A stretch of DNA of 11,049 nucleotides from Nitrosomonadales bacterium (GTDB lineage: Bacteria > Pseudomonadota > Gammaproteobacteria > Burkholderiales > SG8-41): the NCBI GenBank assembly GCA_009885185.1, contig VFLF01000356.1:1-11049 (forward strand), written 5' to 3'. Made by a program: the position numbers and the translations under genes. The notes below the pieces were generated by a model that was not told the DNA's origin, did no database searches, and was given only the letters and a program-made list of their open reading frames with translations. Shown here in pieces: positions 1 through 8,315 of the stretch (positions are counted from its first letter, which is position 1; each line of letters opens with the position of its first letter).

Positions 1-1027
<1,027 letters not shown>

Positions 1028-1044
1028 CACTTTATTCTACGCAC

Positions 1045-1389
1045 TCAGTGATTGACCGTGCATTCCAAATTGACCGCACCCAGCACGCTGTTCAACTCGG
1101 CACTCAACAAGGCCTGTTCCGCCGCGCCAAAAGGTTTGCAGGTCAGTAACTCAACGATGGCGTAGCCGTGCTCCGGCCAGCTATGAACGGCAATGTGTGA
1201 TTCACTGAGCAGCAGAACGCCCGTCACGCCACACGGCTCAAACTGATGAAATTTTTCGTCCAGAACGCGCAGATTTAATCGAGCGGAAATAGTGCGCAGC
1301 AACTCGCGCCACAGCGCGAGATCGCCGGCGGTGTCGGCGTGGATTCCATGAATTTTGATGAATACATTGCTGACTGTCGGCAGTCGCAT
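1045..1389 (-). CDS. speD: S-adenosylmethionine decarboxylase proenzyme (class 1B)
   Basis: A 114-residue protein of the usual length for the short bacterial class 1B enzyme. It decarboxylates S-adenosylmethionine to the aminopropyl donor used by spermidine synthase, using a pyruvoyl group made by self-cleavage. Seen: the cleavage motif LLSESHIAVHSWPEHGY, with Ser64 as the predicted pyruvoyl residue. His69 and Cys84 sit where the processing His and catalytic Cys are in the Thermotoga-type enzyme (63/68/83 there). The N-terminal VSNVFIKIHGIHAD strand is also typical. The ATG overlaps the stop of the upstream SpeE-like gene by one base (TAATG), and GGAG sits 8 bases before the ATG, so the start is firm and translational coupling is likely. 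Together the two genes supply both enzymes that convert putrescine to spermidine. Confidence 0.96.
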   Translation of the reverse strand: MRLPTVSNVFIKIHGIHADTAGDLALWRELLRTISARLNLRVLDEKFHQFEPCGVTGVLLLSESHIAVHSWPEHGYAIVELLTCKPFGAAEQALLSAELNSVLGAVNLECTVNH

Positions 1390-2918
1390 TAGTGTCGCTC
1401 CAGCAGGCGTTTTTCACGCTGATAGGCGTGCAGTATCACGGCATTGTAAAAGGTGCTGACCGCATAGTCGCGATTTTCCGGCTGGAGATCTGCATCCAGT
1501 GCAAAAAGCTGCTGGGCGCGTTCGGAATCCAGGTAACGGGTGGGGACGGTGATGTTCAGACGGGATATGTTCAGTGGGTGATGGGCCGCGACCACAAATC
1601 CCCAGTTGCCGAATGACGGCACCTTGGCTTGATACGGTACCGCCGCCAGCGCCGCGCTTTTGATCGTAGCGTGTATCGTCCAGAAGCTTTGATGAAACGC
1701 ATATGGCGATGTCGCCTGCGCCGCCATCACGCCATCTTTCGCCAGACGGCGCTGCACTAGACGATAAAACTCGCGGGAATACAGCTTCGCCAGCACTTCG
1801 CTGGAGGGATCGGGCAGGTCGATGACAATCACGTCGAACAATTGGCTGCCCTTGCCCAGATATTGCAGGGCATCCTGATTGACGATCTTTACTTTAGCGT
1901 GTGTCAGGCTGGATTGATTCAGCCGGGTCAAATGGGGCAGGGTGGACGCGGTGTCCGTCATGTCGCGGTCGATATCCACCACCGTAATCGACGTGACCTG
2001 CGGATACTTCAGCAATTCGCGCACACTCAATCCATCGCCGCCGCCCAGCACCAGCACCGATTCGGCGGTGCGGGCAAGCCCCATGGGCACATGCACCAAT
2101 GCCTCGTGGTAACGGTGCTCATCCACGCTGCTGAACTGCAAATGCCCATTCAGGTAAAGCCGCACATCGTCCTCGAACTGCGTGACGACGATCTTCTGAT
2201 AGGGGCTTTGGCGGCTGAATACAATCGCATCGCCGTACAAACGGTTTTCCAGCGCGTTCGTCATGGCGCCGGCGCTCATCAGGCCTGCCAGCATGACCGT
2301 TGTGCCCACTGCAAGCGCCGGCAATACCAGTACCTGGCGCATCGCAACCGTGCGCCGAAACAACAAGAACAGCATGATGGCGATCACCATGTTGGCAAGG
2401 CCGGCCAGATAGGCGGTGGGCATGATGCCCAGCCACGGCAACAGCAGCAGCGGAAACAGCAGCGATGCCAGCAGCGCGCCCAGATAGTCCAGTGACAGAA
2501 TGCGCGATACCAGCACCACGGTTTGCTGGCTGCGCTCGAACATGCGCAGCAGCAGCGGGATTTCAGCACCCACCAGCACGCCGATAACCACCACCAGCGA
2601 GGCAAACACCGCATAGATCAGCGGCGTCAATACGTAGGCCACATACAGAATCAATACACTGTTGCCGCCCAACAGTGCCAACAGGCTTTCGATGAGGATG
2701 AATTTTTCCTCGGGCGGGCCGTTCAGGTGGGGCGCGATAAAAGAGCCGATGCCCATGCCGAACAAAAACAAACCGATGGTAAGCGAAAATTGCAGGACAC
2801 TGTCGCCCAGAAGGTAGGAGGACATTGCGCCGAGCAACAGCTCGTAGATAATGCCGCCGATCGCGACCACGACCGCAGTGAGAAAAATACCGCACTTCCT
2901 GGCGGTATCAGGCTGCAT
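1389..2918 (-). CDS. speE: Membrane-anchored spermidine synthase (polyamine aminopropyltransferase)
   Basis: A 509-residue protein with two parts. Residues about 10-215 are very hydrophobic and hold roughly seven membrane segments. Residues about 230-480 are a spermidine synthase domain that transfers an aminopropyl group from decarboxylated S-adenosylmethionine to putrescine. Seen in the enzyme part: LNGHLQFSSVDEHRYHEAL (Tyr270-His271-Glu272), the nucleotide-binding loop LGGGDGLSVRELL (GGGDG at 292-296), VVDIDRD, VNQDAL and VIVIDLPDPSSE. The acidic residues that position donor and acceptor are therefore present, although the usual DSTDP is DLPDP. Soluble SpeE is about 290 residues, so the extra length is the membrane half, a known variant in bacteria. 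The gene is first in the minus-strand run and overlaps speD by one base. The start has no strong Shine-Dalgarno. I chose the first ATG because it directly precedes the first membrane helix. Confidence 0.93.
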   Translation of the reverse strand: MQPDTARKCGIFLTAVVVAIGGIIYELLLGAMSSYLLGDSVLQFSLTIGLFLFGMGIGSFIAPHLNGPPEEKFILIESLLALLGGNSVLILYVAYVLTPLIYAVFASLVVVIGVLVGAEIPLLLRMFERSQQTVVLVSRILSLDYLGALLASLLFPLLLLPWLGIMPTAYLAGLANMVIAIMLFLLFRRTVAMRQVLVLPALAVGTTVMLAGLMSAGAMTNALENRLYGDAIVFSRQSPYQKIVVTQFEDDVRLYLNGHLQFSSVDEHRYHEALVHVPMGLARTAESVLVLGGGDGLSVRELLKYPQVTSITVVDIDRDMTDTASTLPHLTRLNQSSLTHAKVKIVNQDALQYLGKGSQLFDVIVIDLPDPSSEVLAKLYSREFYRLVQRRLAKDGVMAAQATSPYAFHQSFWTIHATIKSAALAAVPYQAKVPSFGNWGFVVAAHHPLNISRLNITVPTRYLDSERAQQLFALDADLQPENRDYAVSTFYNAVILHAYQREKRLLERH

Positions 2919-3048
2919 GCGGGCTGCCGGGAGGTGATGTCATGGCAGATAAATGCTAACACGGGCTTTGCATTGACAACGCAAGCACCCGCCTCTCAAA
3001 ATGCGCGCAGTCCCTTTTGTTGTCATTGGTATTCCATACGGAGTAGAG
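2919..3048. promoter_or_regulatory. Divergent intergenic promoter region between speE and dctP
   Basis: This 130-base gap separates two divergent operons and must carry or border promoters for both. TTGACA at 2973-2978 is a perfect -35 hexamer on the plus strand, but the best -10 17 bases on is only TCAAAA (2996-3001). On the minus strand the same bases read TTGTCA (2974-2979), with TAGCAT 15 bases downstream. The two -35 candidates therefore overlap back to back. No longer operator palindrome was seen. The assignment is weak on the -10 side in both directions. Confidence 0.35.
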
Positions 3049-4014
3049 ATGAAAAACCTGATGCTGGCACTGCTGTACATCTGTTGCGCGACCCTCGCGC
3101 ACGCTCAGACGCGTTGGGACATGCCCACGCCTTACAGCGACGGGGAGTTTCACACCGTCAACGTCAAGCTGTTCGCGGCAGACGTGCGCGCGGCCACCAA
3201 TAATCAGCTCGATATCACTGTGCACAGCAACGGTTCGCTGATCAAACACCCTGACATGCTGCGTGCGGTGTCGACCGGGCAGGTCAATCTGGCGGAGCTG
3301 TTGCTGGGCCAGTTTGGCAATGAAGACCCGGTGTTCGCGGCGGACAACGTGCCGTTTGTCGCCATCGGTTACGACGCGGCGTGGAAGTTTTATCAGGCGC
3401 AAAAACCGCTGCTGGAGAAAAAGCTGCTGGCACGCGGCGCGCGGTTGCTGTATTCGGTGGCGTGGCCGGGGCAGGGCATCTACACCAAGACACCGCTAAA
3501 ATCAGTGGCTGATTTGAAGGGGGTGAAGTTCCGCACCTACAGCCCGCAGACGGCACGGCTGGCGGAGCTTCTCGGCGCCAGCCCGACGGTGATTCAGGTG
3601 CCGGAGATCGCGCAGGCCTTTGCCACTGGCACGGTACACGCGATGATTACCTCGTCGGCCACCGGCACTTCCACCAAGGCGTGGGAGTTCGTGAAAAACT
3701 ACTATCTCACCAATGCGTTTCACCCGAAGAATATCATCGCGGTGAACGAACGCGCGTTCCAGCGTTTGCCGGATGCGCAAAAGAAGGCGTTGCTGGAAGC
3801 CGCCGCCACGGCGGAGCAACGCGGCTGGGATTTATCCCGGCAGCGCGAGCAGGCGGCGAACAAGCTGCTGGCGGACAACGGCATGACAGTACACCTGCCG
3901 GACGCCGCCATGCGCGCGGCGTTCACCAAGGTGGGCGATACGATATTGGCCGAGTGGCAGAGATCGGCGGGCGCGGACGGCGAGGCTATCATCAGCGCGT
4001 TTCGCAAGAAGTGA
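3049..4014 (+). CDS. dctP: TRAP transporter solute-binding subunit DctP
   Basis: A 321-residue periplasmic binding protein that captures an organic acid and delivers it to the DctQM membrane complex. The start at 3049 is preferred over the upstream in-frame ATG at 3001 because GGAG lies just before it and it opens directly with a signal peptide (MKNLMLALLYICC..., predicted cleavage AHA|Q after residue 19). Family features seen: a DMPTPYSDGEFHT N-terminal strand, GSLIKHPDMLRAVSTGQVNL, YTKTPLKSVADLKGVKFRT with the conserved substrate-carboxylate arginine at about Arg162, and ATGTVHAMITSS followed by a C-terminal helical region. The stop codon directly abuts the dctQ start (TGAATG), so the three transporter genes form one operon. 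The substrate cannot be read from the sequence. DctP proteins bind dicarboxylates, sialic acid, keto acids and others. Confidence 0.95.
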   Translation: MKNLMLALLYICCATLAHAQTRWDMPTPYSDGEFHTVNVKLFAADVRAATNNQLDITVHSNGSLIKHPDMLRAVSTGQVNLAELLLGQFGNEDPVFAADNVPFVAIGYDAAWKFYQAQKPLLEKKLLARGARLLYSVAWPGQGIYTKTPLKSVADLKGVKFRTYSPQTARLAELLGASPTVIQVPEIAQAFATGTVHAMITSSATGTSTKAWEFVKNYYLTNAFHPKNIIAVNERAFQRLPDAQKKALLEAAATAEQRGWDLSRQREQAANKLLADNGMTVHLPDAAMRAAFTKVGDTILAEWQRSAGADGEAIISAFRKK

Positions 4015-4548
4015 ATGCGTAAGGCGCTGGACAAACTCTACGCCGCCAGCGGCGTGGCTGCCGCCGTGTGCCTGGCGGGCATCTGCGTGTTGATGCTGGC
4101 GCAAGCCGTTGCGCGCGAAGCGGGCATGCTGATACGCGGCGCGGACGACATCACGGCTTGGCTATGCGCTGCTTCCGCTTTTCTCGCGCTGGGACATACA
4201 TTTCGCCATGGCGAACTGATCCGCGTCGGACTATGGATCGAGCGGCTGGCGCCCGCCGCGCGCCGCCGCGCGGAAATCGTTTCGCTGTTCATCGCGTCGC
4301 TATGCGTGGGCTATATGGCCTGGGCCGTCACGCGCTTTGTGTTCGAAAGCTGGAAGTTCAACGAAGTGGCGCAGGGGCTGATCAAAATCCCGATCTGGAT
4401 TCCGCAACTGAGTCTGGTGCTGGGCGTGTTGATTTTCCTGATCGCGGTCATCGACGAACTGGTGACGGTGCTGTGCGGCGAAAAACCGGCCTACCAACTC
4501 GCTGATGAAGCGCGGCGCAAGGCCGGCGATTTTTCGGAGATGCTGTGA
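4015..4548 (+). CDS. dctQ: TRAP transporter small permease subunit DctQ
   Basis: A 177-residue inner-membrane protein with four hydrophobic segments at about residues 10-33, 45-62, 86-108 and 127-149, the DctQ topology. The motif GADDITAWLCAASAFLALGH after helix one and the following HGELIRVGL stretch are typical of the family. DctQ pairs with DctM to form the membrane part of the sodium-driven TRAP transporter. The ATG follows the dctP stop with no gap, so it probably depends on coupled translation from dctP. The 3' end overlaps the GTG start of dctM by three bases. Confidence 0.94.
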   Translation: MRKALDKLYAASGVAAAVCLAGICVLMLAQAVAREAGMLIRGADDITAWLCAASAFLALGHTFRHGELIRVGLWIERLAPAARRRAEIVSLFIASLCVGYMAWAVTRFVFESWKFNEVAQGLIKIPIWIPQLSLVLGVLIFLIAVIDELVTVLCGEKPAYQLADEARRKAGDFSEML

Positions 4549-5849
4549 GCACGCTTGAAATCGCCTCGATACTGCTGGCGTTGCTGTTGGTGCTGCTGAT
4601 AGGCGGGGTGTGGATAGCACTGGCGCTGGCGGCAGTGGCGTGGACGGGCTTGCAGTTTTTCACCAGCACGCCGCCGGATGTGAACCTGTTTCAGTCGTTC
4701 TGGGGTTCCAGCGCATCGTGGACACTGGCGGCGCTGCCATTGTTTATCTGGATGGGCGAAATCTTGTATCGAACCAAGCTCTCTGAAGAAATGTTTAAAG
4801 GGCTGGCGCCGTGGCTCGGCTGGCTGCCGGGACGATTGATGCACGTCAATGTGCTGGCGTGCGGCATCTTCGGCACGGTGTCCGGTTCATCCGCGGCGAC
4901 CTGCGCGACCATCGCCAAGGTGGCGCTGCCGGAATTGAAAGCGCGCGGCTACGACGAAAAAACTTGCCTTGGTTCGCTGTGCGGCGCGGGCACGCTGGGC
5001 ATATTGCTGCCGCCGTCGATCATCATGGTGGTGTACGCAGTGGCGGCGGAGGTGTCGATCCTCAAGGTGTTTCTTGCGGGGATCATTCCGGGCGTGCTGC
5101 TGATGCTGCTGTTTTCGGGCTACATCATCGTGTGGGCATGGCGTAATCCATCAAAAATACCAATAGAAACAAATACTTACACATTTCACGAAAAGCTGTA
5201 TTTGTCGCGGCACCTGATACCGTGCCTGTTGCTGATCATCTTCATCGTGTGGGTGATGGTGAAAGGCTGGGCGACGGCGACCGAAGCCGCAGCGTTCGGC
5301 GTAATCGGTTCGTTCGGCATAGCGGCGATGAGCGGGGGCTTGAACAAGCAATCGTTTTGCGACAGCCTGATGGGTGCCACGCGCTTATCGTGCATGATTT
5401 TGTTCATCTTGGGCGGTGCGGCTTTTTTGTCGTCGTGCATGGCGTTTACCGGCATTCCGCGCGTGCTCGCCGAATGGGTGGCGGCGATGAATCCGAATCC
5501 GTTTGCGCTGATTGCGATATTGGCGTTGATCTACATCATTCTCGGCACGGCTCTGGACGGCGTATCGATGATCGTGCTGACCACCTCGATTGTGCTGCCG
5601 ATGGTGGAAAAAGCAGGCTTCGATCTGGTGTGGTTTGGCATTTTCATTGTGCTGCTGGTGGAGATTGCCGAGGTCACGCCGCCGCTGGGGTTTAATCTGT
5701 TCGTACTGCAAACCATGAGCGGCAGGGACAGCACCTATGTCGCGCGCGCATCGATCCCGTTTTTTTTCATGATGGTGCTGGCGATTGCGCTGATTACCGT
5801 GTTCCCGGTATTGGTCACATGGTTGCCGGAACTGGCGATGCGCAAATGA
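4545..5849 (+). CDS. dctM: TRAP transporter large permease subunit DctM
   Basis: A 434-residue, almost wholly hydrophobic protein of standard DctM length, the ion-coupled translocation channel of the TRAP system. Seen: the family signature GTVSGSSAATCATIAKVALPE, then YDEKTCLGSLCGAGTLGILLPPSIIMVVY, and the second-half counterpart GTALDGVSMIVLTTSIVLPM followed by EIAEVTPPLGFNLFVL. It starts with GTG in a GTGA overlap with the dctQ stop, and CGGAGA lies four bases upstream, so the start is well supported. One loop (codons at 5151-5190, SKIPIETNTYTFHE) is only about 28% G+C by hand count. The reading frame is intact there and no insertion boundary is visible. No regulator gene is adjacent. Confidence 0.96.
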   Translation: MSTLEIASILLALLLVLLIGGVWIALALAAVAWTGLQFFTSTPPDVNLFQSFWGSSASWTLAALPLFIWMGEILYRTKLSEEMFKGLAPWLGWLPGRLMHVNVLACGIFGTVSGSSAATCATIAKVALPELKARGYDEKTCLGSLCGAGTLGILLPPSIIMVVYAVAAEVSILKVFLAGIIPGVLLMLLFSGYIIVWAWRNPSKIPIETNTYTFHEKLYLSRHLIPCLLLIIFIVWVMVKGWATATEAAAFGVIGSFGIAAMSGGLNKQSFCDSLMGATRLSCMILFILGGAAFLSSCMAFTGIPRVLAEWVAAMNPNPFALIAILALIYIILGTALDGVSMIVLTTSIVLPMVEKAGFDLVWFGIFIVLLVEIAEVTPPLGFNLFVLQTMSGRDSTYVARASIPFFFMMVLAIALITVFPVLVTWLPELAMRK

Positions 5850-5873
5850 CCCGAGTGCATCGCCTCGATATGG

Positions 5874-5903
5874 TTGACGCTGGCGAGCGGGATGCGGTTT
5901 AAT
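5874..5903 (+). promoter_or_regulatory. Candidate sigma70 promoter for the kinase gene
   Basis: TTGACG (5874-5879, 5/6 to consensus) and TTTAAT (5898-5903, 5/6) are separated by 18 bases. Transcription would start near 5910, leaving a leader of about 60 bases before the kinase ATG at 5969. It begins 25 bases after the dctM stop, so the kinase probably has its own promoter and is not simply the last gene of the TRAP operon. The leader contains a short GCAGG/CCTGC hairpin of unknown relevance. Confidence 0.5.
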
Positions 5904-5968
5904 GCGCCGTGCCTCGCAGGGCATCCTGCCGCGGCTCCGCAGCTTGAATTTCAGTCAGAAGTGATCTT

Positions 5969-7276
5969 ATGACTCAGGAAGCATCCTTTCAATCCAGCAA
6001 AGGCCTGACCAAGGTAGGCAAGTACGACGTCATCAACACGCTGGGCGAAGGCGCCACCAGCACGGTCTATCTGTGCCGCGATTCTTTTGCCGATCGTGAC
6101 GTGGCAGTCAAGGTGGTCGCACAAAGCGCGCTCAAAGATCTTGGCAGCGGCAAGCTGATGCAGCGTCTGTTCACCACCGAGGCATCTCTTGCGGGCAAAT
6201 TGAATCACCCGCACATCGTACAAATTTACGATGCCGCGGCAGACGAGCATCACGCCTACATCGTGATGGAGTATGTCGAGGGCGGCACCTTGCGGCGCTT
6301 TACCAAGGTGGACAATCTGCTCGGCATCGGCGATGTGATCGAGGTTGTCTACAAGTGCGCGCGGGCGCTGGACTACGCGTCGCAGCAGGGCGTGATCCAT
6401 CGCGACATCAAGCCCGCGAACATCATGCTGAAGGAAAACAACGACGTCAAAATCGCGGATTTCGGCTCCGCGGCAATCGCCAAGGCCGAAGCGACCATGA
6501 TCGACGGCATCGGCACGCCGGCTTACATGTCGCCCGAGCAGCACATGAACAAACCGCTGAATCACCAGACCGATATCTACGCGCTGGGCATTGTGATGTT
6601 CCAGTTGCTGACAGGGCGCGCGCCGTTCAAGGCCGACAATATCGCCGGGCTGGCGTACCAAGTGCTGAACAGCAACCCGCCGCTGCCTTCGGAGTTCCGC
6701 CGTGAAGTGCCGCTGGAACTGGATATGATCGTGATACGCGCATTGCAGCGCGATGCCGACAAGCGTTATCTGACGTGGGCGCAGTTCATCGAGGAGCTCG
6801 CCAACATGATGGGCGGCTCCACGGCGATGCCAAAAAAGGGCGTGTTTGAGACAGAGCGCTTCAACACCTTGCGTAAGTTGGCGTTTTTTGAAAAGTTTGC
6901 CGATGTGGATTTGTGGGAGGTGCTGCGCTTTTCGGAATGGCTGACGGTCGCCAAGGATGAAGTTATCCTGAAGGAAGGCGATCCTGGTGATTTTTTCTGC
7001 GTGATGGTGAGCGGCGAGGCTCGCGTGACGCGCAAGCGCCGCCCGTTGGCCACGCTGAAGGGCGGTGAGTGCCTGGGTGAAATGGCGTGCCTCGGCAGCC
7101 CGGACAAATTGCGCACGGCGGATGTCACCGCGACGCAGGCCACGCAATTGGTCAAGATTTCCGTGGATACTTATCAAAAAGCATCGGATTCATGCCGCAT
7201 TCGTTTTGAGCATGCCTTTTTGCGCGTGCTAGTCGAGCGCCTGATGCAGGCTAACGCCAGAATGGCGATGGTGTAG
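5969..7276 (+). CDS. Soluble Ser/Thr protein kinase with C-terminal cyclic-nucleotide-binding domain
   Basis: A 435-residue protein joining a eukaryotic-type kinase to a regulatory domain. Kinase (about residues 19-280): glycine loop LGEGATSTVY (25-34), VAVKVV with ATP-binding Lys48, catalytic loop HRDIKPAN with Asp146 and Asn151, DFG at 164-166, and activation-segment end GTPAYMSPEQ with Glu190, then DIYALGIVMFQLLTGRAPF. All core catalytic residues are present, so it is predicted active. Residues about 305-425 look like a cNMP-binding (CAP/PKA-R type) fold: VILKEGDPGDFFCVMVSGEA, then the phosphate-binding cassette GECLGEMACLG with Glu371 and a downstream Arg382 in LRTADV. Both cyclic-phosphate contacts therefore seem retained. 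There is no membrane segment or PASTA repeat, so it is cytoplasmic. The Shine-Dalgarno is weak (AGAAG). Substrates and the actual ligand are unknown; the domain could be a degenerate non-binding sensor. Confidence 0.93.
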   Translation: MTQEASFQSSKGLTKVGKYDVINTLGEGATSTVYLCRDSFADRDVAVKVVAQSALKDLGSGKLMQRLFTTEASLAGKLNHPHIVQIYDAAADEHHAYIVMEYVEGGTLRRFTKVDNLLGIGDVIEVVYKCARALDYASQQGVIHRDIKPANIMLKENNDVKIADFGSAAIAKAEATMIDGIGTPAYMSPEQHMNKPLNHQTDIYALGIVMFQLLTGRAPFKADNIAGLAYQVLNSNPPLPSEFRREVPLELDMIVIRALQRDADKRYLTWAQFIEELANMMGGSTAMPKKGVFETERFNTLRKLAFFEKFADVDLWEVLRFSEWLTVAKDEVILKEGDPGDFFCVMVSGEARVTRKRRPLATLKGGECLGEMACLGSPDKLRTADVTATQATQLVKISVDTYQKASDSCRIRFEHAFLRVLVERLMQANARMAMV

Positions 7277-7302
7277 TGGATGGCGCAATCCGCTAACAGA
7301 CA

Positions 7303-8280
7303 ATGAATATGTCGTTGACCCGATGGCTGTGGCTGTGCGTGATGTGCGCATGGAGCCAGACAGCGCAATCTCAAACCGCGACCGGCTATCCGACCAAGCC
7401 GGTGCGTTTCGTGGTGGTGACCGCGCCCGGCGGCGGGCTGGACGTGGTGGGTCGCATCGTTGCCGACCGCCTGTCGCGCAGTGTGGGGCAAACTGTAATC
7501 GTGGAGAATCGCCCCGGCGCCGGCGGCAACATCGCCAGCGAGTATGTCGCGCGTGGTTCGAACGACGGCTACACGCTGCTGGAAACCACCACCAATCACA
7601 ATCTCAACGCGTTCATCTACAAAAAGCCGGGCTACGATCCGCGCAAGGATTTTGTCGCGGTAGTGCAGTTGACCGAAGCGCCGTCGGTGGTGGTGGTTAA
7701 TTCACAAAGCATGCTGCGCAGCCTGAAGGAACTAGTGGCTGCCGCACGCGCCGCACCCGGCAAGATGGTCTACGCCCACGGAGGCAACGGCCAGCCCACG
7801 CATGTGGCGATGGAAGCGTTCAAGAGTGTGGCCAAGCTGGATATCGCGCCCGTGCCGTATAAAGGCGGCGGCCCGGCGACACAGGATTTGCTGGCGAATC
7901 AGATTCCGCTCGCCATGTCGGCGCTGCCGGGCATGAGCCAGCATCTGCAAAGCGGCGCGCTGCGCGCGCTGGCGATTACCTCGGAAAAACGCTGGCCGAT
8001 TTTGCCTGATGTGCCGAGCATCGCGGAGTCGGGTTATCCCGGTTACAAGCACATGACGTGGATTGGCCTGCTCGCGCCCACCGGCACGCCGCGCGACATC
8101 ATCCTGCGCCTGAACAAGGAAGTGGCTGCGGTGCTGGCGCAACCGGAAGTGCGAAGCCGCATCATGACCATCGGTGCCGAACCCGTAGGCAAAAGCGCGA
8201 CCGATTTCGAAGCGATGCTAAAAGCCGATTACGAGGCCACGCAAAAACTGGTGGCGCAAATCGGTTTGAAGGTGGACTGA
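7303..8280 (+). CDS. Bug/TctC-family periplasmic substrate-binding protein (copy 1)
   Basis: A 325-residue protein of the tripartite tricarboxylate transporter substrate-binding (Bug) family, which binds small carboxylates, amino acids or similar ligands in the periplasm. Seen: a signal peptide with likely cleavage AQS|Q after residue 23, the N-terminal YPTKPVRFVVVTAPGGGLD, VGQTVIVENRPGAGGNIA, PGKMVYAHGGNGQPTHVA, APVPYKGGGPATQDLL, ALRALAITSEKRW, LPDVPSIAESG and TGTPRDIILRLNKEV, all characteristic blocks. It starts 26 bases after the kinase stop on the same strand, so cotranscription is possible. No strong Shine-Dalgarno precedes either ATG (7303 or 7309). No TctA or TctB permease gene lies nearby, so it is an orphan binding protein, common in Burkholderiales. 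The ligand cannot be predicted. Confidence 0.94.
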   Translation: MNMSLTRWLWLCVMCAWSQTAQSQTATGYPTKPVRFVVVTAPGGGLDVVGRIVADRLSRSVGQTVIVENRPGAGGNIASEYVARGSNDGYTLLETTTNHNLNAFIYKKPGYDPRKDFVAVVQLTEAPSVVVVNSQSMLRSLKELVAAARAAPGKMVYAHGGNGQPTHVAMEAFKSVAKLDIAPVPYKGGGPATQDLLANQIPLAMSALPGMSQHLQSGALRALAITSEKRWPILPDVPSIAESGYPGYKHMTWIGLLAPTGTPRDIILRLNKEVAAVLAQPEVRSRIMTIGAEPVGKSATDFEAMLKADYEATQKLVAQIGLKVD

Positions 8281-8295
8281 TAACTCACGCAGGAT

Positions 8296-8312
8296 CGCGC
8301 GGCTACTGCGCG
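8296..8312. terminator. Possible bidirectional terminator between convergent Bug genes
   Basis: The 35-base gap between the two convergent stop codons holds a short hairpin, CGCGC (8296-8300) and GCGCG (8308-8312) around a 7-base loop, with a TTTT at 8322-8325 a few bases beyond on the plus strand. The stem is short and the T run is not directly adjacent, so this is only a position-supported guess. Confidence 0.3.
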
Positions 8313-8315
8313 GCG

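Noticed and set aside
3001..3048. Earlier in-frame start for DctP
   Set aside because: The ATG at 3049 has GGAG just upstream and begins the signal peptide. The extension would bury the signal sequence.
1842..3203. Two long plus-strand frames opposite speE
   Set aside because: Both are Gln/His-rich antisense shadows of the SpeE-like gene. The second also runs through the divergent promoter region.
5951..7177. 408-codon minus-strand open frame opposite the kinase
   Set aside because: The plus strand carries unmistakable kinase motifs along its length. The antisense product has no recognisable domain and no ribosome binding site.
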